A stretch of 64,000 nt of DNA from Gymnothorax reevesii (lineage: Eukaryota > Chordata > Actinopteri > Anguilliformes > Muraenidae): assembly GCA_029721435.1 (NCBI GenBank), contig CM056573.1:47528501-47592500 (forward strand), read 5' to 3'. This document shows positions 1 to 11,723 of the stretch, piece after piece; position 1 is the first letter of the stretch; each line of letters begins with the position of its first letter. The notes beneath the pieces were generated by a model. The model had not been told where the DNA came from. It saw nothing but the letters and a program-made list of their open reading frames with translations, and ran no database searches. Made by a program: the position numbers and the translations under genes.

Positions 1-3000
1 TCTGGATATCTTTGTGTTATATTAAAATTAGTTTGACCATTTAAAACATTTAAGTGTGTTGAATATGCCAAAATAGAATAAATCGGGAAGGGAGGAAATA
101 GTATTTCACAACACTGTACAGAACTATTGAGCCAGGTTGAATCTCAGAAAACTACTCTCAGTTAAGGTTATCATGTGAATAATGTCTTTATGCAAGAGTT
201 GTTATTTCACTGAATGATGAAAATTAGTTAAAAATTCACTTTGCTTTGCAGAATTTCTCCTGATTTTGTCTTTTTTTAGTACCTTTCACCTGAAATCCCC
301 CCCAAAAAAAAAAACAATCTGCTCTCCTGCATGTTTGCTATGTGAGGCTGATCAGCATCCACACTTTCTGGCTGACAGCCATTTTAAGAATTCTCACAGT
401 AAACACCAAGCGGACAGAACCACAAACTTGAAAATAGTTTCACCCAATATGACAATCAAGGCACCCTTTTTCTTAATGCAACAAGATCAGGGCAATAGAA
501 TCAAAAAGGTTATGCAACTAGACAAAAAAAAACTGTTATTCTGGAGACATGAATAATCTTCACAGGCTTGGGGGGGGCACATCTGAAATCTCACAGGATA
601 GCTCCCTCATGCGTTAATTTATGAAGCGCAAATTAGAAAAGAAATGACAGCATAGCTGACTGGCATTAATTATTTTTTTATATGACTGAGTCTGTTAAAC
701 TGATAATATTTGCAGAAAATGCCCTCCTGAGGTAAGAATTGAAAACACATCTACATGAAGAAAACAATGAAATATTTTGGACAGATTTTAAAAGCTGAAA
801 GGGATTTTGGCTTTAAACCCTGCTAATTAGCAAAGAACAGCTGTGTGACAGCTTGACAGCTGATGAAATCATCTAAGTTTTTGCTTTGAACTTAGGCTCC
901 ATAACTCCATGAAAAACCAAAATCACACAAACCAATAATCCATTCATTTTTACATCAAATTTGGGCCCACAACTTTAAGAAAAAAAAAACACGATAAGTC
1001 ACCAGTTTTGAATATGAAATTATCTTGAAAAACTGACAGTATTACGATACTGAAACATTATTACGACCAATTCATTCTCACAATAACAGAATCCATTGCT
1101 CTTTCATTACATCATACTGTATCACCACAGACCTTTCTAACTAGAGTATTAGTTTCACATATATAAACTCCAGAAAACAAACAGATGGAATTTTCTGTGG
1201 TTAACTTCGACAGCACCAATTAAAAGAACAAAAACATCTAATTAGACCTCAGTGTGTGCGTCTCTGAGTCTGAATAACTGGAGACAAGTAAAAATTGCAT
1301 AAGACATCATACAATCTGCAGAGCTTTGACTCCTTGACAGTCAGATGTTTTTCTCCTGCAATCAAATAAGGTTAGCATTTTACAGACACTGATAGAAATA
1401 TTTAGTATCAACAATTTCAGACTTATAATTCATACACAGTGAAATATCCAGAGTTAATTCAACGCGAACATATGAGTCATAATTATATGAGTCCCAAAGG
1501 AAGAATTTGTGCTCTGGAACCGTTGATTTAATATTGAACACTGAGCAACTCAAGACACATTGATCAATGCACATCAGTAGCTTACTAATAGACACCCTCA
1601 CTGCATTAATTTTGATGCCAGCTTCTACTGCCCTCTCCTGACATTATTCATCTAAATCAACTGATGACACCCCCGAACCATATTACCAATTCTTACCATC
1701 TTATCTAAACCAATGCAGCCAGAATGCAAATAGATGAGCGGTCATGATCAGTTGTCAGATAATATTCAAGTAAGCCGGTCAGAGGACTGGCCCCCAGAAA
1801 ACTACCTAACAGAAAAGACCCCAATTCAGCTTTTGCAAAAGGCAAGAAACATGCACAAGACTAAAATGAAATCCCTCTCAGATTCCAACCTACGCGAGAA
1901 ACTCGATTGATACGTCGGTCACGTCCTCGAATATTACTTGTTAGCAAGATGTTCACCGATTCTATTTATAGCGCAGCAGCAGCAGCAGCAGCAGCAGAGC
2001 ACCTTCTCAGCATTACTCCAAATCGGGGGGAAAAAATCTATGCGCATACATTTAGCGTGACAATCTGTAGCAGCCGTATTTACGAAATGTAACAAACTGT
2101 AAACGTCGACAACCAACGAGCATTATTTCTTGGGTTCTCGTCCTGAAACCAAGACTTGAACACGTATTGCACTCGCTGTAACTTCTGCCGAGAGCAGGTT
2201 ATTCAATGAAGTAACGGTAATATTGCTCCACTGGATACACCATCCTAAAATGAGAAAAATTGGAAGGGTGCACGTAATCATTCCGTGTAGCAGGAGTATT
2301 GATTGAATTATACTCCCGAATGACAGGCAGGTGTCTGAGAAATTAGTTTGGATACGAGGCGATGAGTCGATAAATATTATAGGTGTGCTCAAACAGAGAA
2401 AAAATAAACATAGGACCAGGTTGGCAGACAAATGCAAAGCAACTCCATCTATTCTTCACTTCGAAAACAGTCTGAGCTCTAATTACGAATGCACGAATTA
2501 TGAATATGGTTACCCGTGCAGTACAATGACAAATACATTAGCATTTACAATAGTATGTTTCGATGAGGGAAAACACAGGTTTCAAACAACTACAGAAGTC
2601 AATGCACGATGAAATAAATAAAAAAAAACAGGTGGAAAGCATTGTATGTGAGTATTTACGAGCCGTGTTGCCTATAAAACGTTTTCTTACCTTCTATGCC
2701 CGCAAAGACAGCGACTGTCCCGATTTTATCGTTAATTTGTAATCTTTGCGTGATCCAGCAAAAATCGCACTTGTTACAAAGTGCGAGGAGGAGAGGGATT
2801 GGTGAGAGCGCTGTATTTCAAACTGCAGCGCCTGAAGATGCGATCGCTGCCTGTGGCGAAGCGAGTAGGATTTACTAAAAATAGCATCTCAGCAGAGAGC
2901 AGGAAAGACCGCCTGAGCCAACAATCGAGATTGTTTACATAAATAAAGCGGGGACGTTGCAACAGGCATTCTCTTCATTTCATCTGAATTTGCAACTGAA

Positions 3001-3340
3001 TGGAATGTATTTATCAGGGGTCTGAATAATATCGAAGCTTGACTTTATAAATGCAAAAAAAAAAAAAAAATGGTCATGAATGGATTTGGAGTGGCCCATT
3101 GCCACAAATATGGTTGCAGTTCATTTTACAAACAATAATTTGGGAATCTAGTCGAGCATGTAGCAATCGTGAGTTCTTTATCTGCGGTGGTATGGGGGCA
3201 ATATTAGACAAATGATCTATTAAATTCCTCATCAGATTCTCAAAATAGCGGCTATAGAGCAGGAGCCTTCTTTACATGAATTGTTTCAGTGAAATAGGCA
3301 GTAGTAATGACAGCTTTCTGATAAATGTAGTTTCCTGATG
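1..3340. other. Upstream intergenic DNA
   Basis: AT-rich, with no convincing gene. Contents: a pure CAG run at 1974-1997; a modestly CpG-richer patch at 1.9-2.95 kb; and a minus-strand donor-like GGCATAGAAG|GTAAGA at about 2689. A minus-strand open frame at 2123-2437 is hydrophobic but starts at TTG and matches no family I know. Confidence 0.4.
1974..1997. repeat. (CAG)n microsatellite
   Basis: About eight uninterrupted CAG/GCA units. In the + frame it would give polyalanine and in the - frame polycysteine, neither in a recognisable gene. Confidence 0.8.
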
Positions 3341-3342
3341 CA

Positions 3343-3720
3343 CAACCCCACTACAGGAAAAGTTGGGATGGTGGGCTACGGAAAATGCATTTTAAAAAGG
3401 AAAGCTGAGATTTCTCACTTTATTTACTCGTATTTCATTGCGGACGGTATGAGGACAAGGTACTCTATGTAATTTTATTTGTTAGTATAGAACCATTCCT
3501 GCCATTCAAGCCAGAAACGCATTAAATACAAAAGAAAACAAAAAAAGTTGGGACCGGAGCAATTTAGGACTGGTATTGTGTTAAAAAATATCCATATGTG
3601 ATGTGAGTTGAAACAGCTGATATCAGCAGGTGATTGTCATCGGGATTTGGTACAAAAGTAGCATCCTAGAAAGGCCTAGTCCTTCTGCATTTTAGGAATT
3701 AATCAACTAATTCAAGAAAT
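3343..3720. mobile_element. Tc1/mariner-like non-autonomous fragment
   Basis: Begins near ACTACAGGAAAAGTTGGGAT and continues with AAAGTTGGGACCGG, TGATATCAGCAGGTGATTGT, and TTTGGTACAAAAGTAGCATC followed by AGGCCTAGTCCTTC. These motifs belong to the 5' part of a common fish Tc1-like family. A closely similar block recurs at 22.6 kb. No coding part remains. Confidence 0.65.
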
Positions 3721-3739
3721 GTTATTGATAATTGGGTTC

Positions 3740-4595
3740 AGTTTCACTTGACACACACCCCAGTATGAACACCACCACCTATGTTGAATCTAAACATCAT
3801 TTAAACAGAACCTGACTGGCAATGTGAAGTAGGCAAAAAGCAGCACGTGATGCCATGATCTTAAGAAATTCAAGAACAGATTAGGAAAAAGTTGTTCGCA
3901 TCTATCAGTCTGGAAAGGGTAACAAAGCCATTTCTAAATCTCTGAGACTCCAGCAAACCATGGCGAAAGCGATTATCAATACATGGACAAAACTTGGAAC
4001 AGTGGTGAACCCTCCCAGGAATGGCTAGCCCACCAAAATTCCTCCAAGAGCACACAGACAAGTCATCCAGGAGGTCAGAAAAGACCCCAGATTGACATCT
4101 AAAGAGCTGCGAGCCTCACTTGCCTCTGTTTAGTTCAGTGTTCCATGATCAGAATGAGACTGGGAAAAAATGGCATGTGTAAGCTTCAAAGTGAAAACCA
4201 CTGCTGATCAGAAAGAATACTGCTCATCTCTTTTTTTTTTTGTCAAAGAAATTTTGATGACCCCCAAGACTTTTGAGATTGCATTCTGTGGACTGATGAT
4301 CCAAAAGCGGAGCTTTTGGAAGACATATGGATCCCGTTACATTTGGAATAAAGATAACTCTTCATTCCTCTATAAGAACATCATACTAACCAACAGCCAA
4401 ACTCAGTGGTGGTAATGTGATGGTCAAGGGCTGCTTTGCCGCTGCAGGACTTCGGAAATTTTTCATAATTGATTGAACCAGGAATCCTGCTCAGTGCCAG
4501 AAAATCCACACGGAGATTGTTTGACCATCAGATTGTAACCTTAAGCTCAAACACACAAGCAAGTCCACTTCTGCAGGGCTCAAAAGAAACAAAAG
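3740..4595 (+). pseudogene. Degenerate Tc1-like transposase, copy 1
   Basis: Fragments across frames resemble a Tc1-family DDE transposase: an HTH-like part (QSGKGNKAISKSLRLQQTM region, about 3905-3970), then a catalytic-region fragment with RYIWNKDNSSFLYKNI at about 4335-4385. Many stops and frameshifts, and a poly-T insertion near 4230. The same family recurs in opposite orientation at 50.5-51.5 kb. Confidence 0.7.
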
Positions 4596-5233
4596 CTACA
4601 GGGTAATGACATACAGCATTATGTTCTGTGGTAGTATGCAGTACTGCAGTAGTAGTAGGCAGTAGTTCCCGCATGGCATCAAATTTTCTACTTTGACTCT
4701 GTAGTCCAGCACATTGTATGTAAATAAATGAATGAGTAAATACTTAAAAGTGTAGACTTTCATGTTTAATGTGAGGATATGTGCATCCACATCAAGTAGT
4801 CATTGCGGAAATTAAAATCTTTTCCATGCACTGTCGCCCTGTTTTACATACCAACACTGCTTGGGCAAGTGGTTTTTCAGCTGTTTTTCAGTCAACTGTC
4901 TATTGTAGCATTATTAATTCAGGCGCAGTGGAGCCAGCAACAGGTCAAGAGTTGATTCCTGGCATACATTTGTATTTGGAGTCAGCCTTGGTTGTCTCTC
5001 AACTGAATAAGGACCAAATATAGAGAGCATCATAATTAATTGGATAGCGACAGTTATTTTTTTTTAAATGTTGTTTCAGTACTTTATTATTTTGAGTTTG
5101 AAATGATACAATGATAATAAGGTTGAAAAGCAGAAGGTCAGCTTAAATTTAAGGATGTTCTCATCTTCATTGGATAAATGCTTAGAAATGACTGCTCTTT
5201 TGTACATAAGCCCAAGCCTAACAACCTCTAAGG

Positions 5234-5540
5234 CAGGGGTGGGCAATCACGGTCCTGGAGAGCCGGTGTGTATGCAGGTTTTTATTCCTATCAATTACCC
5301 AGACTAATTGAGTTAATTGATTGCATGCACAAATATAAATTTTCGCAATGATTCGATCAAAGGAAAATGTTTTATGAAGGGAGACAAGACTAGTCTTTGT
5401 AGTTTCATGATAATTTAAAGAAATGCGCATGAAACGTCAGATTTCATAAATGGTTTGGCTAATTGAGACAATCAACTAATTAAAGACCAGACGTTGGTGT
5501 GAAAACCAGGGACAGATACGGCCCTCGCTGCCCACCTCTG
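5234..5540. mobile_element. hAT-like MITE with perfect 8-bp target duplication
   Basis: Ends CAGGGGTGGGC and GCCCACCTCTG form inverted repeats with one mismatch in 11. They are flanked by the identical 8-mer CTCTAAGG at 5226-5233 and 5541-5548. Length 307 bp and no coding potential. TIR form and 8-bp duplication are typical of hAT elements. Confidence 0.85.
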
Positions 5541-6117
5541 CTCTAAGGGTTCACTGCATGACACAAACCTCTGATAAACTTCAAGACCTGAACAGCCAGA
5601 ATGGAGTTTGCTGTATTCTCTGTACCTCTGGAAAGTCTTATAGACAAATGAGAATATTATTATCCTGTACCAAAATAAAAAAAAATGATCCATGGTGCCC
5701 TACGTATATTCACTGTTTAAATGTGATGTACAAATACAGTCCCAAAACAAAATCACTGTCTCGTAATCCTTATATGTTTGCATTTAATTGTACATAAAGG
5801 CTGATTCACTCAAGCTGGTAAGGTTGCATGACCCATACAACCACAGAAAAGAACATTTATTATCTAAAGAGTGGAGAGCCAAAGTAAGTAAATGCAGCAA
5901 AAGTTGAAAAAAATATAAGGAGAGAAGGAAGAATGCCTTTGTTCAGTTATATCGCACCTTTTAAGTAGAGGATATGGTGGCAATGAGAGGCAAAGCCTAG
6001 GAACACCTTTTGCACAAACAATGCTTCTGCCATCAGAACTCTGGGTATTTTTAGAAACCAGTGGTGAGTCATATTTACACAGTTTAACAGTGGCTTGTGG
6101 GACGTGAGTGTGCCTGT

Positions 6118-6118
6118 T

Positions 6119-6193
<75 letters not shown>
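6118..6193. repeat. Compound (TG)n-(AG)n-(TG)n microsatellite
   Basis: TG run, then an AG run of about 14 units, then a longer TG run. Overlapping open frames made of His/Thr or Ser/Leu repeats are artefacts of it. Confidence 0.9.
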
Positions 6194-6195
<2 letters not shown>

Positions 6196-7381
6196 ATGTG
6201 CATGCATGTTTAAATATTAATTTCAAATGCCATGTTAGTATAGTGAAAGTGCAGCTATTGGAAATATCATAAATGAATCACATAATCGCTCATATATATA
6301 TAGTACTAAGCTAGGAAGAAATGATTAGATATGCTTCTCATTCATACTGTAGATATTATCTTTCATGCAGCTGAAAAACATGAGTATTTATTTGCTTCAC
6401 TTACTTTGCTTATTCTGTCATTGAAACACTGTCAAGGAGTTTGAGATAGACTTTTCGTAAACCCTAATGAGATTTGTTCAACTGATTACTTTAAAATGTG
6501 CAGTCTGATCACAATATAATCTTCAATCCAAAGCAGTGTTGTAGTGGAGGGCATATGCTGGTATGCAGAGCATACCTAGCCCACTTTCTGTCTATTTACA
6601 GTATGCCCGTGTATTTGCCAAAAAGATATTGAAATACATGGAAGAGTGTTCCCACTTTCTCCTTAATGAACCGCCCATCTACCAAATAGAGTATGCCCAC
6701 CTCTTCAGGGACCACAACATCATTTATCAAAAGGTACTGCAAGAGCTTAACCGCTCTGACATATAGTCAGCAGATGTGAAAACCCTGCCTTAACGTAACA
6801 ACTGGCATTTTTTGAGTATTTGAGCACATGCCTTAAATTGTACATTGCATTGCTTGCGATGAAATGCAACCACTGTTACTTAGCTGAGTATAAGATACAA
6901 AACAAATACTTGTGATAAAATGACACGATACATTTGAATTATTTTAACAATCACTGTGAATTACCTTCGTCGGCTGTAAAACAGCGTTAGTGCCGCGTAC
7001 TCTCAGTTTTGCAACAGATACTGCACCTGTTGGAGTGTGCGACCTAGAAAAACTGGTATCTGTTACTGAGGCTGGGTTCCGGACCATGAAAGAAACATGC
7101 CACAGAGATTTTTATTCTGGCATCGTGCTCGCTCATTCAGCCGTCAAACAGGATGGATCATTCACAAAGAGAAAGAGAATGAGAACATCGATGCAACCTT
7201 GTTAGCACCGTGGGGTATTCAAATTATGGAGAAGGAAATAGCAGTGGTACAGAGCCCATCGTACAGGGACTGGGACCATGCTCATTTTCAGCCTTACTTT
7301 CTTTGGAACCTGACAGGAACCCTATATTGCTGGAGTCAGGTAGGCTACTCAAGTTCATGTTCAACCTGCTTCCTGAAAGCT

Positions 7382-7456
7382 GTTATTATTATTATTATTA
7401 TTGAGGAAAAAATGTAATAAATACATCGTATAATAATAAAAATAATAATAATAATG
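7382..7456. repeat. (TTA)n and (AAT)n microsatellites
   Basis: A TTA run at about 7382-7403 and an AATAATA run at about 7431-7455, in roughly inverted relation, separated by 27 bp. Confidence 0.8.
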
Positions 7457-7969
7457 TGATCGTAACATACCATAACATTTTTGGTTGTTCACTACAAAAT
7501 TGTACTCCTGGTAATCCTGACACGAAGTTGCACAGTATTCTTGCACTGACATCAATATTGCAGATGGAAATTAAAATAAATATGATGAATAAATATGATG
7601 ACATAATGCTTGTGCGATAACCTCAGACGGTTCAAGAATTTCATTAAAGGTAACGCCTGTCTCTGAGAGTATGAGGTCAAATGACACATCTCATATTACA
7701 CGCAAGTCCTTTTCACGAAGTGCCTGTGGAGGTATCTCTTCGCTCAGATGACTGTGCAATAAAAATTGAGGAAAATCACACATGATGAATGGCGAGATCG
7801 TAAAAATACCCATGACATATGCAAAAAGTGAAATGCAGATGCTCGGGGACTCAAACACTATTCCTTGAGACGCTAGTGATTATCGCTTTCCGACTGCTTG
7901 TCGAGAAGACTACAAGAAGGTACCGACAATCATATAAAACGTACGTCTATTGTGATGTTGATTTTACTG

Positions 7970-8210
7970 CTCGAAAGACGGCCCAGTCACGGGTACGATG
8001 ACGCCGGTAACGCTCACCGTCCAATCACGAGAGCGCGTCCTGCCAAGGGTGCCCAGACGTAACCCGTTTAATATGGCGACTTTCAGAATATCGTATGGGG
8101 ACTGGAAACATACCCGTTTTTAAACGACAAATTGGGGACAGGATCGCCCCTGCGTTAAATTAAAATGCGGTGGGGTTAGGACGAGCAATCCTGTCTCTAC
8201 GGTATTAACC
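7970..8210 (+). promoter_or_regulatory. snx13: Probable snx13 core promoter and 5' UTR
   Basis: CpG-dense stretch directly before the MLTE start codon, in contrast to the AT-rich flank. It has a CCAAT box at 8021-8025, a YY1-like ATATGGCGAC at 8071-8080 and no clear TATA box, as usual for a housekeeping gene. The transcription start cannot be placed; 8030-8150 is likely. The ATG at 8211 has A at -3. Confidence 0.55.
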
Positions 8211-8222
8211 ATGTTAACTGAG
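8211..8222 (+). CDS. snx13: snx13 exon 1, coding part (residues 1-4)
   Basis: Only four codons, ATG TTA ACT GAG (MLTE), followed at once by the donor GTAAGG. Phase 0. The same four residues start the mammalian protein as I recall it, and joining to exon 2 gives MLTEASLSIWGW. This beats two other possible first exons (ending 8578 and 10109). The intron to exon 2 is 5.1 kb. Confidence 0.85.
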
Positions 8223-11200
8223 GTAAGGAATATTCTGCTGCAGTGAGGTGTGAGAGCTTGTTTTCCTACAGTGAAGTGTCAGTCTCACGACAGGTCCATG
8301 TAGCCAGCTTGCTAGCCCAGGTAAACATCACAGGCCATTGAGCTGGGCGGCATTGCCGCGACTTGGCCGTTTTGGCCACTATTCCAGTGGATCTGCCTCA
8401 CCGGCCAGATGGCGAATAAGCGGTCCTGTGGCTATGATTTGCTGTTAATGAAGAGCAGAACTGATATGACGACATGCTAATTCGCAGGACATGGCTAGCC
8501 AGCGGAGAAGAGCGGCTTAAGGTTCTGTTTAGCCAGCTTAAATCTAGAATGGTGCGCTGCCACAGCGCTTCGCCTCAGGTGAGTCAGGGCTGTGGTATTC
8601 CGGAGGTGTTAGCCTTTGCATTAACACCGCAGCTAAGTAGGTAGCATGCTGCGTTTGCTACAGTTCGTGCGCACGGGATTGAGATCATTCCGTCTCAAGT
8701 TGTCATACTTGCTAGCATTGCTGGTTAAAATTGAACCTGCTGATGCGGTACAACGTGGCCATTCCTCGTCCGAAGCAACGTTACCAATATTGCATTAAAT
8801 CGAAGTTCGTGGTACTATTTTTCTTTTCTCTTTTATCTTGCAAGTATCTGGAGAAAATGTCTACGTTGAAATTACACGAAGGTTCTGACTAACGTTAGCT
8901 ATGAGGCTAGTTAGCCATATAGCCCGCTAATGTTGGTCGCTTTGAATCGTGCCGCTGTGTTGCCCTGTGAAATGTGCAGGAATTTTCTGGCTTGCATGTG
9001 CATTTACAGAGTGGCTTTGTACTCGCGGGGATGAAACCGAAGAAGAAGACCTCGGTCCGCTTCCATTGCCGTAGACTGAGGTCACTTACTAGCAATTCAA
9101 CTTGGCCGGCTAGCTAGCTAGGTCGCAACTTCCGACTGGAATGTTTTCCATGACTAGGACCGTCTTTCGTATCTTTGCGAAATGGTTTCTAGCTCGCAAT
9201 TTCCTGAACTTCATGAAAACTAAATTTAGACTCAGACGTTTTCATCTTCATAATGTGTTCATGTCGGCATATCGAGACATTTTCTGTTAGGAGGACTGAG
9301 TGCTCACGTGAGAAACATATGTAGGGTTCCTATAATCTCAGGGAGGTTAAAAATATGCAGATTATCCCTTTTTTTTATATTGCTGTTAGAAGACAAACAG
9401 AGTAGGACTTCATTTCCCAGAATCCTGTGGTCTTTATCGTTTTTGCAATAGTCCTATTAAAATAAATATTGCTCATTTATTAATGCTGTAATTCATGTAT
9501 TATGTTGTTTTAAAATATTCTATGGTTCTTAAGAAATTATTATAAGGTTAATTTTTCCTGTTAAAAAAAAGAAAAAGAAAAAGAGACTAGAATATTCTCT
9601 GGAAGGAAGTTGCGGTTGTTCACCAGGACAGTGGAGGGGCTGGATGCGTTCTCCTGGGCGGAGAGAGAGAGGCGAAGGTTTGGAGACTCGGACTAGGGGT
9701 TGGCTCGGATGTTGCATTGGCCTGAGAGACTTTAATCGGTCGGAACACTTTTTTTTCATTTATCCGAGTCGAGTGTGTTTACTTTACACGACGGTGAAGT
9801 ATTTTTCTCCGAGCCGCTTACAGCGTGGTCTTCGCCATTAGCTCCGAGTGAGTTTAGCAGTGTTGCTAGTTAGCTCCTTAGCAGAGAAGCCAGACGGCGT
9901 CACGACATGGACACGGACGGAGGAAGTTTCCACGGGACATTCGTGCGTGTGTGAGGACGAGCGGGACGAGCAGACGAGTCGACGGCAGGAGACAAAGACG
10001 TGTCGCAGGACGCAGGTAGCCGGAGCTACGAGAGGCGGCGGGGAGCTGTCTGGACGTCGCTCTGCGGCCTGGCTGCACCGCCTTGTTGCTTCCATACTGA
10101 GAGGTTGCGTGAGTACTGGACCTGGGAACGAGACCGAGTGCAGGACACAGGCACGACACTGTGTTAGAACCGACTGTGACTGTCCTGGTTTCAAAGTTAA
10201 CTCTTCCGTTCATAACTAGATAAAACTTCATGTGCACCAACTCTTCAAATGGGCCCCAACGGTTAAATTATCCAAGCGTTTGGGTTTAGATTTTTGTTGT
10301 TGCTGTTGGTATCATAATCATCTGTGTGAACCGTTTTGAAACATATTGAAAAGTATTTTGGGTACAAGTGTGGGTAATAGTACTGCATTTTGAGAGTACA
10401 AGAGCACTATTGGTTTATATTTCTTTGCACTTTAGTTATTGCAATCATAATGCTGAACAGTTAAAAGGTGTGAACGCAGTTGAAATATTCAGAACACATC
10501 AAAGTAATTATTTCATGTGAATGGTTTATTAAAAAGATAAACAAAATCTGATTTGGGTTAAAACTAAGCTTTAAACCTATTTCTTAGGTTTATTATTTTC
10601 ATAAATAAAATATTGTGGTTTATCATTCTTTTGAGAGTAATTTGTATTTCTGAGGGCTTACCTAAATTTTGCTTGTGCTCACATAGCATAGTAAGTTTTC
10701 AGTGGAGGCACCGTGCTAGTCAATTTTTTTTTTTCCCACTCTCATGCTAAAGTCCCTTGTTAAATAAGACCCCAGTGAATTCACCCTCTTAAGCTGAGAA
10801 CCTAGGACCTGTTTATTTTATTTAGTGTAACCACGGTGTAGATTCTGAACACTAAGGGAAAAAAGGGTTACACATAAATTCTGACACTTTTAAAAATCGA
10901 ACTGCCTCTCTATAGTCCCCGAGGTTTTTCTCATCTTCTCTATAATTCACAAGTTGTGTCAACTCAGCGATGCTAGTTTAACTTTTTTTAGGAACTGATC
11001 ATTATGGCTTTGACACCAGCCATATGCAACTAAGCATGCATGCTGAAACTGACTGTGCAGTTTTGAAAGGGCATTGCCAGGAATATGCTGACTTTGAATT
11101 GTTTGCAGATTCCACAGGAAATAGTGTAGCAAAAACTTGGCTATTGCACTTTCAGACTTCATCGCCATTCTGTTGGAGTGTGTAAGATCTGGCAGATTTT

Positions 11201-11686
11201 TTTTAACGAACGGTTATGTTGCATATACTTTTAAAAAGCATTCAAATGGGGGGGAAAAAATTATGCCTTCACCTCCTCACCGGTCTAGATTCATGTTGCT
11301 GGCATCTAGTGTCTTAGCAGTAGGTTAATAAACAAGGATGTGCGCAAAATGGGTACTTGAAATACCCCAAAATCAGAGGAAAAGGCTGTTTTAAGAACCT
11401 CATCCTCCTCACACGATCATTTAAGATTATTCTGAACTTAGCTCTGTCTAGTTCTGAAACTTGGGCTCTTGGAGCACGTTGTTTCATGGTCTGGTGAGTC
11501 GGTCTGAGAATTAACTTGCTGTGGGGAAGGTGATGCCTCTTGACAACAGGCTAAAATTAATTTTTAATTTTACTCCTACACTCCCTTGAGCTCGGTCAAA
11601 AGTATTTTTTTGGTCCATTGATGAATCACCATGAAATCAATTTAGAACTTTTCAGTTTCCTTTTGCCAAACACCCAAAAGTGTCAA

Positions 11687-11723
<37 letters not shown>

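Larger units (their letters stand above)
4600..7960. other. Upstream intergenic DNA
   Basis: Apart from the hAT-like MITE and simple repeats no gene is supported. Open frames at 6563-6766 and 6990-7417 are short and match no family I recognise; the former lies beside a palindromic GCATATGC...GCATACC stretch and may be repeat-derived. Confidence 0.4.

Noticed and set aside
5864..6226. 120-codon minus-strand frame of His/Thr/Ser/Leu repeats
   Set aside because: It is a translation of the TG/AG microsatellite.
6563..6766. + strand 67-codon frame after a good-looking acceptor (TATTTACAG)
   Set aside because: No start, no partner exon and no family match; adjacent palindromic sequence suggests repeat origin.
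9838..10240. Long overlapping open frames on both strands (about 120 codons)
   Set aside because: They arise from GC-rich, stop-poor sequence, start at non-ATG codons and resemble no family.
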